Source of the DNA: an uncultured bacterium
GTDB lineage: Bacteria; Krumholzibacteriota; Krumholzibacteriia; LZORAL124-64-63
Length of the DNA stretch: 11,119 nucleotides
Assembly (NCBI GenBank): GCA_903847545.1
Contig: CAINDZ010000706.1
Location: 1 to 11,119, forward strand
Direction of reading: 5' to 3'
Shown: piece after piece, positions 6,772-11,119 of the stretch
Layout: every line of letters starts with the position of its first letter
Numbering within the stretch: position 1 is the first letter of the stretch
The notes under the pieces: model-generated
Database searches by the model: none
The model's input: the letters and a program-made list of their open reading frames with translations, nothing else
What the model was told of the DNA's origin: nothing
Translations under genes and position numbers: made by a program

Positions 6772-8145
6772 ATGACGAACCAAGAGAAGGTTGCCGACTA
6801 CAAGGTGGCCGACATCGGCTTGGCCGACTTCGGCCGGCGCGAGATCGCCTTGGCCGAGACCGAGATGCCGGCCCTGATGGCCCTGCGTCGCCGCTACAAG
6901 GCCGAGCAGCCGCTCAAGGGCGCGAAGATCCTCGGTTGCATCCACATGACCATCCAGACGGCGGTCCTGATCGAGACGCTGGTGGACCTGGGCGCCGAGG
7001 TGCGCTGGTCGTCGTGCAACATCTTCTCGACGCAGGACCACGCCGCGGCCGCCATCGCGGCGGCCGGCACCGCCGTCTACGCCTGGAAGGGCCAGACGGT
7101 GGAGGAAGGCGAGTGGTGCATCGAGCAGACCATCCTGAAGGACGGGAAGCCCTGGGACGCCAACATGATCCTCGATGATGGCGGCGACCTGACGGGCATG
7201 GTGCACCAGAAGTACCCGCAGATGCTCGACCGCATCCACGGCATCACCGAGGAGACGACGACCGGCGTGCACCGCCTGCTGGAGATGGTGGTCCGGGGCG
7301 AGCTGAAGGTGCCCGCCATCAACGTGAACGACTCGGTGACGAAGTCGAAGAACGACAACAAGTACGGTTGCCGTCACAGCCTTAACGACGCGATCAAGCG
7401 CGGCACCGACATGCTGATGGCCGGCAAGAAGGCCATCGTCGTCGGCTACGGCGACGTGGGCAAGGGCTCGGCCCAGAGCCTGCGCCAGGAGGGTATGATC
7501 GTCAAGGTGAGCGAGATCGACCCGATCTGCGCGATGCAGGCGTGCATGGACGGCTACGAGGTCGTCTCGCCGTACATCGACGGCGTCAACACGGGCACGG
7601 CCGCGGGCGTCAACAAGGCGCTGATGGCGACCATCGACCTGCTGGTGACGACCACCGGCAACGTGAACGTCTGCGACGAGCACATGCTGGCGGCGATCAA
7701 GCCGGGCGCCGTGGTCTGCAACATCGGCCACTTCGACAGCGAGATCGACACGGCCTTCATGCGCCGCACCTGGCAGTGGACCGAGGTCAAGCCGCAGGTG
7801 CACCGCGTGCAGCGCGACAAGAACAACGCCGACGACTACATCATCCTGCTGTCGGAGGGCCGCCTGGTGAACCTGGGCAACGCCACCGGCCATCCCTCGC
7901 GCATCATGGACGGCTCGTTCGCGAACCAGGTCCTGGCGCAGATGCACCTGTACGGCGCGAAGTGGGCAGACAAGAAGAGCGAGCCCATCAGCGTGAAGGT
8001 GCTGCCGAAGAAGCTGGACGAGGAGGTCGCCGCGGCGATGGTGCGCGGGTTCGGCGGCGTCGTCACCAAGCTGACGCCGGAGCAGGCGAAGTACATCAAC
8101 GTCAACGTCGAGGGTCCGTTCAAGACGGACGACTACAAGTACTAG
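6772..8145 (+). CDS. ahcY: Adenosylhomocysteinase (S-adenosyl-L-homocysteine hydrolase)
   Basis: This cytosolic, NAD-dependent enzyme reversibly cleaves S-adenosylhomocysteine to homocysteine and adenosine, relieving product inhibition of methyltransferases in the activated methyl cycle. The 457 residues are near the usual bacterial length. Catalytic and substrate positions known from the family are present: His58 in GCIHMT, the Asp pair in LDDGGD (135-136), EETTTG (161-166), Lys191, Asp195, Asn196 and Cys200 in TKSKNDNKYGCRHSL. The NAD site is GYGDVGKG (225-232), and GHFDSEID and NLGNATGHPSRIMD follow. The C-terminal FKTDDYKY supplies the Lys and Tyr that reach the partner subunit's NAD site. 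KSKND, in place of the KSKFD of some homologues, is common in bacteria. The ATG at 6772 has AAGGGAGAG shortly upstream. The gene is followed by its own intrinsic terminator and is probably monocistronic. Confidence 0.98.
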   Translation: MTNQEKVADYKVADIGLADFGRREIALAETEMPALMALRRRYKAEQPLKGAKILGCIHMTIQTAVLIETLVDLGAEVRWSSCNIFSTQDHAAAAIAAAGTAVYAWKGQTVEEGEWCIEQTILKDGKPWDANMILDDGGDLTGMVHQKYPQMLDRIHGITEETTTGVHRLLEMVVRGELKVPAINVNDSVTKSKNDNKYGCRHSLNDAIKRGTDMLMAGKKAIVVGYGDVGKGSAQSLRQEGMIVKVSEIDPICAMQACMDGYEVVSPYIDGVNTGTAAGVNKALMATIDLLVTTTGNVNVCDEHMLAAIKPGAVVCNIGHFDSEIDTAFMRRTWQWTEVKPQVHRVQRDKNNADDYIILLSEGRLVNLGNATGHPSRIMDGSFANQVLAQMHLYGAKWADKKSEPISVKVLPKKLDEEVAAAMVRGFGGVVTKLTPEQAKYINVNVEGPFKTDDYKY

Positions 8146-8175
8146 CGATCGCCGGTACTTGTGAGTTACGTGGAT

Positions 8176-8209
8176 GCCCCGGGTCGAACAGGCCCGGGGC
8201 GTTTCTTTT
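8176..8209 (+). terminator. Intrinsic terminator after ahcY
   Basis: Stem arms 8176-8185 and 8191-8200 pair over 10 bp with one G-U and a 5-nt loop (GAACA). GTTTCTTTT (8201-8209) follows. It starts 31 nt after the ahcY stop and separates it from the ferredoxin gene. Confidence 0.88.
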
Positions 8210-8240
8210 CAGGCGCGTGTTTCGAACCGGGGGAGTTTCC

Positions 8241-8495
8241 GTGGCCGTCATCAAGTCCCGTTCGCGAAGATTGACCGTCATCTCCGGCGCCTCGATGGAG
8301 GCCGCCGCCGAACTCGGCGTGCGCTTCGGTTGCCTGAACGCCGTCTGCGGACGGTGCGCCACCAACGTGACGTCAGGCCGGGAGAACCTGTCGGCGCCGA
8401 CGCCCGGGGAAACAGCCATGGGCCTGGAGCCGGGCCGGCGGCTGTTGTGCCAGTGCCGCATCACCAGGGGCACGGTGGGTCTGGACCTGGACTGA
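8241..8495 (+). CDS. Small [2Fe-2S] ferredoxin
   Basis: This is a short electron carrier of 84 residues with a plant-type [2Fe-2S] cluster motif. The GTG at 8241 follows GGGAG at a 5-nt gap. Cysteines are spaced Cys31-x4-Cys36-x2-Cys39-x30-Cys70, which is the expected ligand pattern, and LLCQCRI carries a further Cys72 two residues after the last ligand. The segment before the cluster (MEAAAELGVRFGC) corresponds to the helix and loop that precede the first ligand in this fold. The protein is slightly shorter than typical plant-type ferredoxins (about 95 residues or more), mainly at the N-terminus. Its redox partners are not indicated by the neighbours: ahcY upstream is insulated by a terminator, and the downstream lipoprotein gene is convergent. 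A Rieske-type protein is excluded by the absence of the two His ligands. Confidence 0.88.
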   Translation: MAVIKSRSRRLTVISGASMEAAAELGVRFGCLNAVCGRCATNVTSGRENLSAPTPGETAMGLEPGRRLLCQCRITRGTVGLDLD

Positions 8496-8501
8496 ACGGG
8501 G

Positions 8502-8526
8502 GAGGCCGCCTGGTTCAGCTGGCCTC
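8502..8526. terminator. Hairpin between convergent ferredoxin and lipoprotein genes
   Basis: GAGGCC (8502-8507) and GGCCTC (8521-8526) form perfect 6-bp arms, with an inner CTG-GTT-CAG hairpin (8510-8518). It lies just past the ferredoxin stop and before the lipoprotein stop read from the other strand, so it could serve both transcripts. There is no T run on either side, so termination is only a possibility. Confidence 0.35.
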
Positions 8527-8541
8527 GGTTCAGCTGGCCTT
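8512..8541. repeat. 15-bp tandem duplication over the lipoprotein stop codon
   Basis: GGTTCAGCTGGCCTC (8512-8526) and GGTTCAGCTGGCCTT (8527-8541) are adjacent and differ only in the last base. Read on the minus strand, each copy contains Ala-Ser-stop in the lipoprotein frame, so the end of the gene, including its stop codon, appears duplicated. Confidence 0.85.
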
Positions 8542-9234
8542 GCGCGCGCCCTGCATCGCGACCATCAACTGCGCTTCCATCGCCTTGGCCGTGGCCACCG
8601 GGCCGGTCAGCTTGAAGAACAGGCTGCCCTCGGGGCCCTCGAGCACGACGCCCACCAGCCGGTAGCCCTCGAGCAGCGTCGGGGTGCCGCCCATCATCGG
8701 TCCACCCGACTTGTAGGTGCCCTCGAGCGTGACGACGTGGCCGGCCATGCCGTCGGCGGTGAACGAGGTGCGCTTGGCCGCGGCGGCGGGGGCGCTGCCG
8801 TCGGGCATGACCATCTGGTTGATCCAGCGATCCAGGTTCGCATCGACGCCGCCGCCCGAGGCCGGGCCGAAGTAGAAGACGTTCACCTCGCCCGCGGCGC
8901 TGTCGCCGCCGATCGGGGCCAGGCGGTACTGCGCCGCGCGCATGTTGCTCGCGCCCAGGTCCTGCCAATCGGCCGGGGGCGTGAAGGCGACGCCGGCCAG
9001 GACGGTCGTCCTTTCGCTGCTGGGCCTGGCCGCAGGTGGCGTCTGGGCGGGCGGCGCCTGCTGCTGGGCGGGCGGCGTCGAGTGAGTGACGTTGCCCTGG
9101 CCGGCCTGGTCCTTGCCGCCGCTGCCGCAGCCCGCCAGCAGGACCGCAGCCAGGGTGAGCGCGCCGACGGGCACGATCGCGAAGAAGGGTGCCCGCCGCA
9201 GGGGCGAGCCGGAAAGGCAGGTGTGTTTGTTCAT
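8530..9234 (-). CDS. Lipoprotein of unknown function
   Basis: This is a predicted lipid-anchored envelope protein of 234 residues. A hydrophobic signal of about 20 residues ends in the lipobox LAGC, with Cys36 the likely lipidated residue; Gly37 rather than Asp at +2 suggests outer-membrane sorting if Lol rules apply. A Pro/Gln/Ala-rich linker (about 41-75) leads to a folded domain of about 155 residues with FTPPADWQD, VNVFYFGPASGGGVDANLDRW, a TSFTADGMAGHVVTLEGTYK strand pair and LFFKLTGPVATAKAMEAQL. The NLDRW...FKLTGP pattern resembles conserved uncharacterised lipoproteins that I cannot name. The ATG at 9234 has no strong Shine-Dalgarno site and sits inside a 12-bp palindrome; the open frame extends upstream to 9462, but starting there would lengthen the signal region implausibly. 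It is convergent with the ferredoxin gene and divergent from the EamA operon. Confidence 0.85.
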   Translation of the reverse strand: MNKHTCLSGSPLRRAPFFAIVPVGALTLAAVLLAGCGSGGKDQAGQGNVTHSTPPAQQQAPPAQTPPAARPSSERTTVLAGVAFTPPADWQDLGASNMRAAQYRLAPIGGDSAAGEVNVFYFGPASGGGVDANLDRWINQMVMPDGSAPAAAAKRTSFTADGMAGHVVTLEGTYKSGGPMMGGTPTLLEGYRLVGVVLEGPEGSLFFKLTGPVATAKAMEAQLMVAMQGARKAS

Positions 9235-9243
9235 GGGCCCATG
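9232..9243. promoter_or_regulatory. Perfect 12-bp palindrome over the lipoprotein start codon
   Basis: CATGGGCCCATG is fully self-complementary and contains the lipoprotein ATG (minus strand, 9234-9232). A second ATG on the minus strand (9243-9241) begins the three-codon frame Met-Gly-Pro-stop, whose stop overlaps the real start as ATGA. It could be an operator or a translational control element, but a chance palindrome is possible. Confidence 0.3.
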
Positions 9244-9290
9244 GATAGTCGCAAGCGGTGGCGCCCGCAAACGGAGGCCGGTCGGCGCCG

Positions 9291-9319
9291 TTGCGGCCGC
9301 GCGCGCCGGCCGGTAGAAT
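9291..9319 (+). promoter_or_regulatory. Sigma-70-type promoter for the EamA-ybaK-DUF302 operon
   Basis: TTGCGG (9291-9296), a 17-bp spacer and TAGAAT (9314-9319) fit the housekeeping consensus, with 3 of 6 and 5 of 6 matches and ideal spacing. Transcription would start near 9326, about 38 nt before the GTG at 9364. Confidence 0.6.
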
Positions 9320-9363
9320 CCCCGGGCCCGGGCGCGAAGGCCGCGGGCGGAAAGGACCTGCCG

Positions 9364-9786
9364 GTGAAACCGCAATTGCTGGCGCTGCTGACGGCCGCGG
9401 CCTGGGGCCTGGGCGGCTACTTCGAGAAGCGCGGCCTGCACATGGGCCACCTGCCCCCGCAACTGGGGATCACCATCCGCACCGCGACGGCGCTGGTCGT
9501 GCTGGGCGCCGTCAGCGCGCCGCAGTGGCGGCTGGTGGCGCAGGCGGGGCCGCGCGCGCTGGCGTACATGGTCGTGGGCGGTGGCCTGGTCGCCGGCTCG
9601 CTGGGCATGCTCTGCTTCTACTCGGCGCTGAAGGGCGCGCCGCTGACGAAGGTGATGCCGATCGCGTTCACGTCGCCGCTGTTCGGCGCGCTGCTGGCGC
9701 TGACCATCGGGGGCGAGGCGCTGACGCTGAAGACGGCGCTCGGGATGCTGCTGTCGGTGGGCGGCATCGTGCTGCTGTCGTCGTAG
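9364..9786 (+). CDS. Half-size EamA/DMT-superfamily transporter
   Basis: This inner-membrane protein of 140 residues has a single EamA repeat. The GTG at 9364 follows GGAAAGGA at 7 nt. Five hydrophobic segments lie at about residues 3-19, 35-51, 65-86, 94-115 and 122-139. AAAWGLGGYFEKRGL at the N-terminus, YSALKGAPLTKVMPI before helix 4, and a helix 4 beginning FTSPLFGALLAL are typical of the repeat. Full-length EamA transporters carry two such repeats in opposite orientation; a single one is expected to act as a dimer, as small multidrug-resistance and YdcZ-type proteins do. No substrate can be assigned. It is the first gene of a tight cluster: the YbaK gene starts 8 nt after its stop. There is no sign of a lost second half, because the frame ends cleanly and the next gene has its own start. 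Confidence 0.85.
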   Translation: MKPQLLALLTAAAWGLGGYFEKRGLHMGHLPPQLGITIRTATALVVLGAVSAPQWRLVAQAGPRALAYMVVGGGLVAGSLGMLCFYSALKGAPLTKVMPIAFTSPLFGALLALTIGGEALTLKTALGMLLSVGGIVLLSS

Positions 9787-9794
9787 GGGCAGGC

Positions 9795-10280
9795 ATGGCC
9801 AGGGACAACAGCCCGGTGACGCCCGGCGTGCGCTTCCTGCGCGAGCACGCCGTCGCGTTCACGCCCTTCACGTACGCCTGGGAGGAGCGCGGCGGCACCC
9901 GGCAGTCGGCGGCCGCGCTGGGCGTCGACGAGCACATCGTCGTCAAGACGCTGGTGATGGCCGCCGGTCCCAAGGACCTGTTCCTGGTCCTGATGCACGG
10001 CGATCGCGAGGTGTCGGTGAAGCAGCTGGCGCGCGAGCTGGGCGCGCGCAGCGTGGAGCCCGCGACCGAGGCCGCCGCGCACCGCGCCACCGGCTACCAG
10101 TTCGGCGGCACCAGCCCGTTCGGCACGCGCGCCGCGCTGCCGGTGCTGGCGGAGCGCAGCATCTTCCAGCTACCCTTGGTGTGGATCAACGGCGGCAAGC
10201 GCGGCTTCCTGGTCGGGGTCGACCCCATGGAGATCAGGCGCGTGCTGCCGATCAGGGACGTCGAGGTTGCCGTCGGCTGA
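9795..10280 (+). CDS. YbaK/EbsC-family aminoacyl-tRNA deacylase
   Basis: This is a trans-editing enzyme of the YbaK/ProX family (161 residues), which hydrolyses mischarged tRNA, typically Cys-tRNA(Pro), in the cytosol. The ATG at 9795 has AGGGGCAGG just upstream. The family's conserved Lys is Lys51 in HIVVKTLVM. The substrate-loop signature GYQFGGTSPFGTR (100-112) matches the GYxxGGxSPxG pattern of YbaK, and WINGGKRG (130-137) with its strand to LVGVDP completes the fold. Length is normal for the family. Within the family, YbaK (Cys-tRNA(Pro)) and the Ala-tRNA(Pro) editor ProXp-ala cannot be told apart with certainty; GGTSPFG favours YbaK. It sits 8 nt behind the transporter gene and 35 nt before DUF302, so it is probably cotranscribed, with no obvious functional link. 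Confidence 0.92.
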   Translation: MARDNSPVTPGVRFLREHAVAFTPFTYAWEERGGTRQSAAALGVDEHIVVKTLVMAAGPKDLFLVLMHGDREVSVKQLARELGARSVEPATEAAAHRATGYQFGGTSPFGTRAALPVLAERSIFQLPLVWINGGKRGFLVGVDPMEIRRVLPIRDVEVAVG

Positions 10281-10315
10281 GGGTCGCCGTCGGTGGACAA
10301 CGGGAGGATCGCGAC

Positions 10316-10702
10316 ATGGCTTCGTACACGATGGGTCGCACCGTTTCACTGGGATTTGCGGAGGCCGAGCAGCGCATCACCGAGGAGCTGGCGAAGGTCG
10401 GCTTCGGCGTGCTGACCGTCATCGACGTCAAGGAGACGCTGAAGAAGAAGCTGGACCTGGACGTGGCGCCCTACCGCATCCTGGGCGCCTGCAACCCGCA
10501 CTTCGCCAGCCGGGCGATGGCCGCCGAGCCGGAGATCGGCGCGCTGCTGCCGTGCAACGTGCTGGTGCGCGCGGTCGAGGGCGGCACGCGCGTCGAGGCG
10601 ATGGACCCCGCCGCGGTGCTGACGCTGGTGGACCGGCCCGAGGTGGCGGGCATGGCCGGCGAGGTGCGGCGGCTGCTGGAGCAGGCGCTGGCGGCGATCT
10701 GA
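10316..10702 (+). CDS. DUF302 domain protein
   Basis: This is a small cytosolic protein of 128 residues consisting of one DUF302 domain. The ATG at 10316 has GGGAGGA 7 nt upstream. The family pattern is nearly complete: GFGVLTVIDVKETLKKKL (29-46), PYRILGACNPHFASRAM (52-68), EPEIGALLPCNVLVR (71-85) and VEAMDP (93-98). The two cysteines, Cys59 and Cys80, sit at conserved family positions. The biochemical role of DUF302 is not established; members often occur beside redox, heavy-metal or sulfur-related genes, but here it follows ybaK and a transporter. It is probably the last gene of the operon starting at 9364. No terminator with a T run follows. Confidence 0.93.
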   Translation: MASYTMGRTVSLGFAEAEQRITEELAKVGFGVLTVIDVKETLKKKLDLDVAPYRILGACNPHFASRAMAAEPEIGALLPCNVLVRAVEGGTRVEAMDPAAVLTLVDRPEVAGMAGEVRRLLEQALAAI

Positions 10703-10744
10703 ATCCGCGCGCGTTTCGCCTGAATGTTCCCGCCCCGCCGCGGG

Positions 10745-10750
10745 TATGAT
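10745..10750 (+). promoter_or_regulatory. Possible -10 box for the GPP34 gene
   Basis: TATGAT matches the TATAAT consensus at 5 of 6 positions and lies 35 nt before the next start codon, a sensible leader distance. No good -35 hexamer is seen at 16-18 bp upstream, so the call is weak. Confidence 0.3.
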
Positions 10751-10784
10751 GCGGTCACGACACCACGCCAACCGGGGGATGACC

Positions 10785-11119
10785 ATGCCTGCCACGACGA
10801 AGCTCACCATGTACGAGGAACTGCTGCTGCTGGCCCTGGACGACCGCAAGGGCACGTCCGCCGTGGGGGGCATGCAGGGGCTGGCCGTGGGCGGCGCCGT
10901 GCTGGCCGAGCTGGTGCTGCTGGGCGCCGTGCGCATCGGCGAGGACAAGAAGCAGTTCGTCGACGCCGAGCCGGGGGCCCAGGTTGCCGACCCGCTGCTA
11001 GCCGAGTGCCTGGCGCTGGTCGTGGCCGCGAAGAAGCGGCGCCGCGCCGTCGAGTGGGTGCAGAAGTTCTCGGGCCTCAAGGACCTGAACAAGCGCGTGG
11101 CCCGCGGCCTGGTCAGCAA
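10785..11119 (+). CDS. GPP34 (GOLPH3-like) family protein, 3' truncated by window edge
   Basis: This is the N-terminal 111 codons of a GPP34-domain protein. The ATG at 10785 has GGGGGA 5-6 nt upstream; an in-frame ATG two codons earlier (10779) overlaps that site and is less likely. The opening YEELLLLALDDRKGT, the helix GLAVGGAVLAELVLLGAVRI, the short strand DKKQFVD and the basic segment AAKKRRRAVEWVQKFSGLKDLNKRV fit the GPP34 pattern, in which a short loop and a helical core bind phosphoinositide-type lipids in the eukaryotic GOLPH3 protein. In bacteria the family is found mainly in actinobacteria and scattered high-GC groups, and its role there is not settled. The frame is open to the window end, so length and C-terminus are unknown. 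It has its own possible -10 box and is not tightly coupled to the DUF302 gene. Confidence 0.82.
   Translation, partial: MPATTKLTMYEELLLLALDDRKGTSAVGGMQGLAVGGAVLAELVLLGAVRIGEDKKQFVDAEPGAQVADPLLAECLALVVAAKKRRRAVEWVQKFSGLKDLNKRVARGLVS

Overview
The window is about 70% or more G+C by eye and codes densely, with GTG or ATG starts and clear Shine-Dalgarno sites. A respiratory NADH dehydrogenase subunit, a lipobox lipoprotein, a secreted protein and a sigma-28-like promoter point to a high-GC, probably Gram-negative bacterium. The phylum cannot be fixed from this sequence; a deltaproteobacterial/myxobacterial or FCB-group relative would fit, but that is a guess. No tRNA, rRNA, CRISPR array, insertion sequence or phage gene is visible.

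Layout. (1) 2-1345: the 3' part of nuoN, probably the end of a nuo operon, closed by a strong intrinsic terminator. (2) 1452-3122: a CPA2-type cation/proton antiporter with a C-terminal TrkA-N domain, convergent with (3) a DUF2214 membrane protein (minus strand, 3163-3603). Their shared 3' region is a 12-bp-period tandem repeat. (4) 3787-4665: a secreted coiled-coil protein of unknown function. (5) 4887-6536: a stand-alone fatty-acyl-AMP-ligase-like enzyme behind a sigma-28-like promoter. (6) 6772-8145: ahcY with a potentially structured leader and an intrinsic terminator. (7) 8241-8495: a small [2Fe-2S] ferredoxin, convergent with (8) a lipoprotein (minus strand, 8530-9234). (9) 9364-10702: a probable three-gene operon of a five-helix half-size EamA transporter, a YbaK-type deacylase and a DUF302 protein, led by a good sigma-70-type promoter. 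(10) 10785 to the window end: the start of a GPP34-family protein.

Most genes are ordinary housekeeping or general accessory functions, and I see no defence system, biosynthetic cluster or mobile element. The features most worth a second look are the orphan FAAL-like gene with its sigma-28-like promoter, the short tandem duplications at gene 3' ends (12-bp and 15-bp periods), the ahcY leader fold, and the perfect 12-bp palindrome over the lipoprotein start codon.
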